Shown here piece after piece: positions 8,999 to 15,548 of a stretch of DNA of 64,000 nt. This DNA is from Acidimicrobiaceae bacterium (GTDB taxonomy: Bacteria > Actinomycetota > Acidimicrobiia > Acidimicrobiales > RAAP-2): assembly GCA_003151235.1 (NCBI GenBank), contig PLWZ01000037.1, forward strand, positions 1-64,000, in the 5' to 3' direction. The first letter of the stretch is position 1. Each line of letters begins with the position of its first letter. The position numbers and the translations under genes are program-made. The notes under the pieces are model-generated. The model had not been told where the DNA came from. It saw only the letters and a list, made by a program, of their open reading frames with translations, and made no database searches.

Positions 8999-10695
8999 CC
9001 CGCCGCGGTTGGGTCGGGGTAGAGGGACGTCCGAATCTCGCGCTTCAAGATCTTTCCGGTGGCGCTCCGCGGGAGCTGCTGGGGCGAGAAGGTGATCAGG
9101 GACGGGACCTTGAAGGGGGCCAGCCGCTTCCGGACGTATTCCTGCAACTCCTCGGCGCCGAGGGTGGCGCCGGGCTTCAACACGACCGCCGCCGCGACCT
9201 CTTCGCCGAGCCGCGGGTCGGGCACCCCGAACACCGCCGCTTCGTAGACGGCCGGGTGCTCGTAGATGGTCGCCTCCACCTCGGCGGAGTAGATGTTCTC
9301 CCCGCCCCGCAACACGATGTCTTTCGCCCGGTCTTCGACGTAGATGAAGCCGTCCGCGTCCAGGTAGCCGATGTCGCCGCTGCGGAGCCAACCCTTCACG
9401 ATGGTCTCCGCGGTCTCGGCGGGCCTGTTCCAATAGCCCCGGATGAGGTTGGGGCCCTTGAAGCAGATCTCGCCCCGTTGCCCCGTCGGGACGGAGTGGT
9501 CGTCGCCGTCGCGCACCTCGATCTGCATGATCGGGACCACCCGACCGGCGCTCGAGGGGTGCGAGACGTAGTCGTCGCCCGAGTTGCCGGGCCCGTAGGC
9601 ATTGGTCTCGGTCATCCCGTAACCGATGGCCGGACGTCCGCCACCGAACTCCTCGTCGACCCGGCGCACCAGCGTCGGCGGCGCCGGGGCGCCCCCGCCG
9701 GCGATCGATGCGAGCGACGAGGTGTCGTACGTGTGGAAGTTGGGCGACTCGATCAAGTCCCAGCTCTGTGTCGGCACGCCGACGAACGTCGTCACCCGTT
9801 CGCTCTCGATGAGCTGCAGGGCCTTCTCGGCGTCCCAGCGGTACATGATCACGAGCTTCATGCCGCTCGCGAATGACGAGAGCATCACCGGAATGCAGCC
9901 GGTCACGTGGAAGAGCGGCACGGCCAGGATGAGCGTCGGCGGGTATGCGGGCGCCGTCGGCTGGGCCGGCGGGCCGTCGGTGCGGGCGAGCTCGATGAAC
10001 TGGCGACACCCGAAGGCCATCAGGGCCTGGATGACCGCCCGGTGGGGCGAGACGGCGCCCTTCGGTACGCCGGTGGTGCCCGACGTATAGAGGATGGTCG
10101 CGTCGTCTTCGGGGTCGATGGCCACCTTGGGCAGGGGATTGCCCAGCTCGACAACGTCCTCGTAGCGCTCGACGACCCCGGAAACGCCGGCATCGTCTGC
10201 ACTGCGGACCGCGATCACCTTGACGCCGAGCCGTTTGCACGTCTCGGTCATGCGGGCGACCCGTTCGGGATCGGCCAACACAACGGAGGCACCGCTGTCC
10301 TCGATGGCGTAGGCAATCTCGTCCTCGGTCCACCAGGCGTTGAGCGAGACCGAGATGGCGCCGACCGACAGCGTCGCTGCGAACGAGATCACCCACTCGG
10401 GCAGGTTGCGCATCGCTATGGCGACCCGGTCGCCCTTCTTCACGCCGAAGTGCTCCACCAGGCTCGCGCCGAGTGCGTCGACGTGGGTCATCACGTCTCG
10501 GAAACTCCACCGCTCACCCTCGTAAACCAAAAAGGTCTGGTCACCCCGGCCTCGGGCCGTCGCAAAGACCGCCCGCAGGGTCGGCGGGGCGTTCTTGAAC
10601 ACCTTGTAGGTCACGTCGTCGATCGTCTTGTCGACGATCTCCATGGGCTGGCCCGGCGCGGTCACCCGGGCCGCCGCCTCGTCGAAGCTCAGCAT
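8995..10695 (-). CDS. AMP-dependent acyl-CoA synthetase/ligase
   Basis: 566-residue ANL-superfamily enzyme that activates a carboxylic acid as acyl-AMP and then acyl-CoA. Core motifs: ILYTSGTTGVPKG (P-loop), IGYGMTETNAYG, the hinge region RSGDIGYLDADG, and the catalytic Lys in SATGKILKREIR. The length is normal for fatty-acyl or aromatic-acyl CoA ligases; the substrate is not evident. The gene stands alone between ndh and the tnpB element, with a 226-base upstream region that is probably partly transposon-derived. Confidence 0.93.
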   Translation of the reverse strand: MLSFDEAAARVTAPGQPMEIVDKTIDDVTYKVFKNAPPTLRAVFATARGRGDQTFLVYEGERWSFRDVMTHVDALGASLVEHFGVKKGDRVAIAMRNLPEWVISFAATLSVGAISVSLNAWWTEDEIAYAIEDSGASVVLADPERVARMTETCKRLGVKVIAVRSADDAGVSGVVERYEDVVELGNPLPKVAIDPEDDATILYTSGTTGVPKGAVSPHRAVIQALMAFGCRQFIELARTDGPPAQPTAPAYPPTLILAVPLFHVTGCIPVMLSSFASGMKLVIMYRWDAEKALQLIESERVTTFVGVPTQSWDLIESPNFHTYDTSSLASIAGGGAPAPPTLVRRVDEEFGGGRPAIGYGMTETNAYGPGNSGDDYVSHPSSAGRVVPIMQIEVRDGDDHSVPTGQRGEICFKGPNLIRGYWNRPAETAETIVKGWLRSGDIGYLDADGFIYVEDRAKDIVLRGGENIYSAEVEATIYEHPAVYEAAVFGVPDPRLGEEVAAAVVLKPGATLGAEELQEYVRKRLAPFKVPSLITFSPQQLPRSATGKILKREIRTSLYPDPTAAG

Positions 10696-10921
10696 TGGAC
10701 GTCCACCATCAGGTCGTTCTCCCAGGCCTTGTTCGCTCCTGCACCCACGGCCGTACAGCCGACATTCAATCTAGAGCGGCTCGAGTCCCGGTCGACGGTA
10801 CCAAGCGAACCGGCTGACCTGCCCGAAACGCGGGCTGCCCGTCGCCTGAGCATCTTGGCTGGGTTCAACCGACGGTAGTGGCTCGGCTTGCTGGTCACAC
10901 CGCCTCGGTACCGTCCGCGTG

Positions 10922-12112
10922 ATGTCCCGCTGCCGAACCTACCGCTACCTCCTCCAGCCGACCAGCCGTCAACTGACTGGCCTGGAGCGCCTGTGCCTGG
11001 GTCAGTGCGAGCTGTACAACGCGGCCTTGGAAGAGCGCCGAGGGGCCTGGGCGTGGGAGCGCCGGTCGGTCTCCTACGTCGATCAGTGCCGGACCCTGAC
11101 CGAGACCCGCGAGGTTCGACCGGACCTCTTCGACTGCGGGCTCACGGTGTGTCGGGGAACCCTGATGCGCCTGGAATGGGCCTTCGCCGCCTTCTACCGG
11201 CGCTGCCGCAGCGGGGAGACACCCGGCTATCCCCGTTTCAAGGCCGCGTCGCGTTTTGACTCGGTGCAGTGGGAGGACACCAAGGGCTGGGGCCTGGAGA
11301 CCGAAGCCAAGCGATTGCGCCTGATGGGCATCGGATCGGTGAAGCTCCGCATGCACCGGCCACTGCGGGGGACGCCCAAGGCCATCACGGTGTCGCGTCA
11401 GGGCCACCGGTGGTGGGTGAGCATTCGCTGCGCGGAGGTCCCGGCCCAACCGTTGCCGGCGACCGGCCAGTCGGTCGGGATCGATCTCGGGGTCTGCGCC
11501 CTGGTGGCCACCAGTGATGGGGAGCTGGTTAGTGAGGGCCGGTTCGCCAAGAAGGCCAAGGACCGATTGGCCGGTGTCCAGCGAGCGTTGGCCACCAAGC
11601 ATCGGGGCTCGATGCACCGCCGTCGGGCCTGCGAGGCGGTGGGGCGAGCCCATCGCAAGGTGACCAACAAGCGCAAGGACCTGGCCCACCAGCTCTCCCG
11701 AAGGCTGGTGAACGAGCACGACCTGATCGTGCTCGAGGCCCTCAAGGTGCCCCAGATGTCCCGTCGTCCGAAACCGAGACCCAATGCGAAAGGAGGCTTC
11801 GATCGAAATGGTGCCCGGGCCAAGGCCGGGCTCAACCGTTCCATCGCCGATGCGGGGTGGGGCATGCTGCGCTCGATGCTCGTCTACAAAGCGGAAGATG
11901 CTGGTCGCGAGCTGATTGCAGTGGACCCCCGCCATACCTCCACCCGTTGCGCCGCTTGTGGGCACACCGAGTCGGAGAACCGGGTCAGCCAGGCCGTCTT
12001 TCAATGTCGGGGTTGTGGTCATCAGGACCACGCCGATGTCAACGCGGCCAGGAACATTCTTCGGGCCGGTAGGGCCCAACGGGCCTCGGCCCGTGCAGGC
12101 TCACGAAACTGA
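10922..12112 (+). CDS. tnpB: TnpB, RNA-guided nuclease of an IS200/IS605-type element
   Basis: 396-residue TnpB, the compact RuvC nuclease ancestral to Cas12. All three catalytic acids are present: Asp188 (VGIDLGV), Glu272 (IVLEAL) and Asp372 (DHADVNAARN). The zinc ribbon Cys343/Cys346/Cys362/Cys365 is intact, as is the conserved LNRSIADAGWGMLRSML helix. No tnpA lies in the window, so this is a tnpB-only (IS1341-type) element. I use ATG 10922; a GTG one codon earlier is also possible. There is no good ribosome-binding site. The stop codon sits inside a perfect hairpin that probably belongs to the omega-RNA. The methyltransferase gene starts only 30 bases after it. Confidence 0.93.
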   Translation: MSRCRTYRYLLQPTSRQLTGLERLCLGQCELYNAALEERRGAWAWERRSVSYVDQCRTLTETREVRPDLFDCGLTVCRGTLMRLEWAFAAFYRRCRSGETPGYPRFKAASRFDSVQWEDTKGWGLETEAKRLRLMGIGSVKLRMHRPLRGTPKAITVSRQGHRWWVSIRCAEVPAQPLPATGQSVGIDLGVCALVATSDGELVSEGRFAKKAKDRLAGVQRALATKHRGSMHRRRACEAVGRAHRKVTNKRKDLAHQLSRRLVNEHDLIVLEALKVPQMSRRPKPRPNAKGGFDRNGARAKAGLNRSIADAGWGMLRSMLVYKAEDAGRELIAVDPRHTSTRCAACGHTESENRVSQAVFQCRGCGHQDHADVNAARNILRAGRAQRASARAGSRN

Positions 12113-12115
12113 GCC
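12098..12115 (+). other. hairpin at tnpB 3' end, likely end of omega-RNA scaffold
   Basis: A perfect inverted repeat, GGCTCA / TGAGCC with loop CGAAAC, includes the tnpB stop codon. More GC-rich pairing segments (GGGCC/GGCCC) lie just upstream from 12062. TnpB guide RNAs are known to begin inside the 3' part of the gene and end at the element's right end, so I infer that the guide would start near 12116. The exact scaffold ends cannot be set from sequence alone. Confidence 0.4.
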
Positions 12116-12142
12116 ACTACCCCTGCCAGACTTGTCGGACTC

Positions 12143-13168
12143 ATGGCCGACCCCCCCACGGACCCACGCAGTCGGCTTCGGGAGTTGGGGAACCTGCTCC
12201 CCGGATACGCGATCCGCGCGGCGGCCACGCTACGCATCCCGGACGCGATCGCCGACGGCGTCACCGAGACGGCCGACATCGCGAGCCGAATCCACGGCAC
12301 CGAGGCGGCTACGCGAGCGTTACTGCACTACCTGGCCGGCCAAGGCGTGCTCGCGGCAACCGGCACCGACCAATTCGAGCTCACCGACGTCGGGCGACTG
12401 CTCTGCTCTGCTGATACCGGGTCTCAGAGAGCCGTCTACGACCTCGAACAGGGCCGGGCCCGAGCCGAGGTCTTCTGGCGCCTGCCCGATTCCATCCGCA
12501 CGGGGCACGCCGCCTACCCGGAGGTCCACGGCAGAACCTTTTGGGAGGATCTCGCCGCCGACCGCGAGCTCGGTTCGACGTGGGCCGCAATGTTCGCCCA
12601 ACATGCCGAGCCGCTCGGCCATGACCTCGCCACCCTCTACGACTGGTCCGAGCGCCACCAGGTAGCCGACCTCGGCGGTGGCAAGGGCGTCATCATGGCT
12701 GCGCTCTTGGAAGCCCACCCCCACCTACGCGGGACCATCCTCGACCTCGAAGGCATGGCCGCCATGGCCCGGGAGTTCCTCGGGGAGCGGAACCTGATTG
12801 GTCGGACCGACGTCAGGACCGGCAGTTTCTTCGACCCGCTGCCCGATGCCGACGTGTATGTGCTCTCGTGGATCCTGCACGATTGGCCCGACGACAAGTC
12901 CATCGACATCCTCGCGAACTGCGCCGGCGCCGCCAGTAACAACACTCGGATCCTGATCGTCGAACAGCTCTTCGAGGCCGACGCCGTGACGCGCGGCTTG
13001 GCGTCCATGTACCTGCTGATGCTGATGCTCTACGGAGGGCGGGAGCGCTCCCGCGAGGAGTTCGACAGGCTGGGCGAGGAGGCCGGGCTCGTCCGAGTGG
13101 GCGAGTACGCGCTTTCGAACGGGTTCGTGGCCCTCGAATACGCACTCGGGGAACGTCCGCCCAACTAG
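12143..13168 (+). CDS. SAM-dependent O-methyltransferase (acetylserotonin OMT-like)
   Basis: 341-residue class I O-methyltransferase of the plant/polyketide type. The N-terminal ~100 residues form the helical dimerisation and winged-helix region (ATRALLHYLAGQGVLA). The SAM site is QVADLGGGKGVIM, and the catalytic base is His246 in WILHDWPDDKS. The end (SREEFDRLGEEAGLVRVG) is normal. The substrate is unknown; relatives methylate phenolic or polyketide hydroxyls. It lies immediately after tnpB, so the element inserted just upstream and may have replaced its original promoter. Confidence 0.9.
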   Translation: MADPPTDPRSRLRELGNLLPGYAIRAAATLRIPDAIADGVTETADIASRIHGTEAATRALLHYLAGQGVLAATGTDQFELTDVGRLLCSADTGSQRAVYDLEQGRARAEVFWRLPDSIRTGHAAYPEVHGRTFWEDLAADRELGSTWAAMFAQHAEPLGHDLATLYDWSERHQVADLGGGKGVIMAALLEAHPHLRGTILDLEGMAAMAREFLGERNLIGRTDVRTGSFFDPLPDADVYVLSWILHDWPDDKSIDILANCAGAASNNTRILIVEQLFEADAVTRGLASMYLLMLMLYGGRERSREEFDRLGEEAGLVRVGEYALSNGFVALEYALGERPPN

Positions 13169-13297
13169 CGGAATCTCATTCGCCGGCCCGATTGGCCGCT
13201 GTTCGTTCTGGACCGATCGCTGGAGAAATCCTCCTTTCATACGGGACATTTACGCTGTTCATGCTCTGCTCTCAGGGTCGGCATGCAGGATCAATGC

Positions 13298-13573
13298 ATG
13301 GACGAGCAACACCAAACCCCCGAGCAGTTCCCCTCATCGCCCGAGGCATCCCCCTCCCCCGTGTACCCGGGCTCCGAATCGCTCACCGATGCGCCGGCGA
13401 TGTCCTCCGCCTCGCCGGCGCCCGTCCTCGACCCAACGGTCGGCACACCGGCCCCCCCGGTGCCGGCCGTTGGGTCAGGCCCATCTGCGCCGCCCGAAGC
13501 CCCCTGGCCGGCGGGCGCAGGATCGACTGCATGGACACCGCCCGCTACCGCCCCGGGGGCCCCTTTGGGTTGA
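13298..13573 (+). CDS. Pro-rich N-terminal segment of the HtrA-like protease, other reading frame
   Basis: 91-residue open frame, ATG 13298 to TGA 13571-13573, with a Pro/Ala/Ser-rich sequence (PEQFPSSPEASPSPVYPG). This is exactly the kind of cytoplasmic N-terminus that actinobacterial HtrA/PepD-like proteases carry before their membrane anchor. The catalytic part continues in the -1 frame. The overlap contains CCCTTTG at 13561-13567 in the correct phase for -1 slippage, two codons before this stop. I read it as the true protein N-terminus, joined either by programmed frameshift or by correcting an indel; joined length would be 395 residues. Confidence 0.5.
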   Translation: MDEQHQTPEQFPSSPEASPSPVYPGSESLTDAPAMSSASPAPVLDPTVGTPAPPVPAVGSGPSAPPEAPWPAGAGSTAWTPPATAPGAPLG

Positions 13574-14484
13574 GCGCCGGGGCCGCCGCGACCCCGATGG
13601 CCGCGCAGACTGACACGTCCCAGGCGCGAGGCCGCTCCCGCAGGGCGGCCACCCTCGTTGCGATCGCAGCGCTGGTCGGCGGGGGTCTGGGCGGTGGCCT
13701 GGTCGCCGCATTCGGCGGTTCCGGGGACTCGGGCAACGTGGTGCACGTCGCCAGCTCGAACTTCGCCAGCCAGCAGACGACCAGCGTCGCCGCGATCGCG
13801 GCCAAGGTCGACCCGGCCGTGGTGTCGGTGACCTCAAAGGTCGTGGTTGACCAGTCCGGGGGTGGCTTCGGCGGCGTCGGTGGTGGCGGATTCGAAGAAG
13901 AAGAGACCCTCGAAGGAACCGGGATGATCATCACCTCGTCGGGTGAGGTCATCACCAACAACCACGTGATCGACGGAGCCACCTCGATCTCGGTCACGTT
14001 CAACGGGTCCTCCAAGTCCTACGTCGCGAAGGTGGTCGGCGCCGATCCGACCGACGACGTGGCCCTGCTCCAGATCGAAGGGGTGAGCGGACTGCCGACG
14101 GTGACCTTCGGCAACTCCTCCACGGTCAGCGTCGGTGACTCCGTCGTGGCGATTGGCAACGCTCTCGCCCTCGGCTCGAGCCCGACGGTGACAACCGGGA
14201 TCATCTCGGCGGAGCACCGCACCGTCACCGCCGAGGACTACTCGGGCAACACCGAGACGCTGAACGGCCTGTTCCAGACCGATGCGGCGATCAATCCCGG
14301 CAACTCGGGCGGACCGCTGATCGATTCGGCGGGTGAGGTCATCGGCATGAACACCGCCGGTGCGGGTGACAGCTCCAACGGCACCAGCTCCCAGAACATC
14401 GGCTTCTCGATCCCCTCAAACGAGATCGTCTCCCTACTGACTTCGCTCCAGCACGGCGGGAACGGGTCGAGCGCCACCGCTTGA
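13531..14484 (+). CDS. HtrA/DegP-like trypsin-fold serine protease, membrane anchored
   Basis: Catalytic frame of an S1C (HtrA-like) protease. A basic patch (ARGRSRRAAT) precedes one membrane helix (AALVGGGLGGGLVAAFGG), and the protease domain lies outside. The triad is complete: His codon 13963-13965 (TNNHVIDGA), Asp 14056-14058 (DPTDDVALL), Ser 14305-14307 (NPGNSGGP). No PDZ domain follows; the protein ends about 25 residues after the barrel. The frame is open from further upstream but is Arg-rich antisense-like there. Start options without frameshift are ATG 13531 or ATG 13597. A strong terminator follows the stop. Confidence 0.85.
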   Translation: MDTARYRPGGPFGLSAGAAATPMAAQTDTSQARGRSRRAATLVAIAALVGGGLGGGLVAAFGGSGDSGNVVHVASSNFASQQTTSVAAIAAKVDPAVVSVTSKVVVDQSGGGFGGVGGGGFEEEETLEGTGMIITSSGEVITNNHVIDGATSISVTFNGSSKSYVAKVVGADPTDDVALLQIEGVSGLPTVTFGNSSTVSVGDSVVAIGNALALGSSPTVTTGIISAEHRTVTAEDYSGNTETLNGLFQTDAAINPGNSGGPLIDSAGEVIGMNTAGAGDSSNGTSSQNIGFSIPSNEIVSLLTSLQHGGNGSSATA

Positions 14485-14510
14485 GCTCCCCGGACCCAGA
14501 GTCCCGCCCA

Positions 14511-14549
14511 TAGAAGAGAGGGAGGCCCCACGGGCCTCCCTCTCTTCTA
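14511..14549. terminator. strong bidirectional terminator between convergent genes
   Basis: Perfect 18-base-pair stem (TAGAAGAGAGGGAGGCCC and its complement) with a three-base loop, placed 27 bases after the protease stop. It is symmetric and has pyrimidine-rich flanks on both sides, so it can serve both the protease gene and the hydrolase gene read from the other strand. Confidence 0.85.
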
Positions 14550-14550
14550 T

Positions 14551-14590
14551 TGCGGCTCTATTGCGGCTCTATTGCGGCTCTATTGCGGCC
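14551..14590. repeat. 11-bp direct tandem repeat (3.6 copies)
   Basis: The unit TGCGGCTCTAT is repeated three times exactly (14551-14583), followed by a partial TGCGGCC. It joins the terminator to the 3' end of the hydrolase gene, whose TAG stop at 14580-14582 lies inside the third copy. Such a short array is prone to length change by slippage; each unit adds or removes 11 bases and so could move the stop codon. Confidence 0.8.
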
Positions 14591-15506
14591 TCGAGTGCCA
14601 CGTTTCACGCGGGCGCTCGCCTACCCCCCCGTCGCCCGCCTCGATGAGTTCGTCGAGCATCCGGTCAAGCGAGCCCAATGCGATGGACAGGTGACCCTGG
14701 CCCTGCTCGAGGTGGGCTGAGATGCCAGGAACGTGAGTCGACAGCCACCGACCGTGGGCGAATGGCACCATCAGGTCCTCGCTGCCCTGCCACACGCTCG
14801 TCGGCACGGCGATCTCGCTCAGGTCGAAGCCCCACTCCTCGACGAACGCCAGGTCATCGTCGAGCCAGCCGTCAATCCCGATCCGAAGAGCCTCACGGAA
14901 CGCGGCAGCCATGTCCTCGCCGAACTCGTCGGTCAACACCGCGACATCGACCTCGGGCAGCAAGGTGTCGAGCGACGAAATGATGTGGGCAACCGTCGCG
15001 TCCTTGACCTGGTCACCCACCTCCTCGAGATATGGGCGGAGAACCTGTTCTCCCGCAGCGGCCGCCCCGAATTCGGTGAGATTCTCCTCGCCCATCCCGT
15101 CCAGCCATTCGAGACCGCCGGCCCGATAGGGGGCGACGCCGGCGATGACCAGCACCGCTGCGGCCGCGTCGAGACGAGCCGCGCACGCCAATGCATGCGG
15201 GCCGCCGCCCGACCACCCGGCAACGAGGCAACGCTCGGCGCCGATCGCTGCGAGCACGGCCCCCGTGTCCGAGACGACATCGACAACCGCGCGACCAGCC
15301 AGCCGGGTCGAGCCTCCATAACCGGGGCGTGAGGTCGTGACGACCCGCAGTCCCCGTGCGTGCGCGGCCCGCTCGATGCCTCGGAACGCGGTACGAGACC
15401 CCGGCGTCCCGTGATGGAAGACGAGCGGCATGCCATCGGCCGGACCGCTCACCCGAACGTCGAGGACACGACCGTCGGCGAGGGTCAGCTGTTCAGGCGC
15501 CGGCAT
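14580..15506 (-). CDS. alpha/beta hydrolase
   Basis: 308-residue alpha/beta-hydrolase-fold protein with a complete triad: Ser in [11 protein letters not shown], Asp in [11 protein letters not shown] and His in [10 protein letters not shown]. The oxyanion segment is [10 protein letters not shown]. It resembles the large group of actinobacterial hydrolases near proline iminopeptidases and haloalkane dehalogenase-like esterases; the substrate is unknown. The last residues (about [13 protein letters not shown]) run into the 11-bp tandem repeat, so the C-terminus may vary among strains. ATG 15506 fits the family start. Confidence 0.9.
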   Translation of the reverse strand: MPAPEQLTLADGRVLDVRVSGPADGMPLVFHHGTPGSRTAFRGIERAAHARGLRVVTTSRPGYGGSTRLAGRAVVDVVSDTGAVLAAIGAERCLVAGWSGGGPHALACAARLDAAAAVLVIAGVAPYRAGGLEWLDGMGEENLTEFGAAAAGEQVLRPYLEEVGDQVKDATVAHIISSLDTLLPEVDVAVLTDEFGEDMAAAFREALRIGIDGWLDDDLAFVEEWGFDLSEIAVPTSVWQGSEDLMVPFAHGRWLSTHVPGISAHLEQGQGHLSIALGSLDRMLDELIEAGDGGVGERPRETWHSRPQ

Positions 15507-15548
15507 CGTGTCATTCTGTCAGCGGGCCCACGCGGCCGCCACGGGTGG

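Noticed and set aside
8995-10695. Possible IS insertion inside the acyl-CoA synthetase gene
   Set aside because: The gene is intact from start to stop with all motifs; the tnpB element lies outside it.
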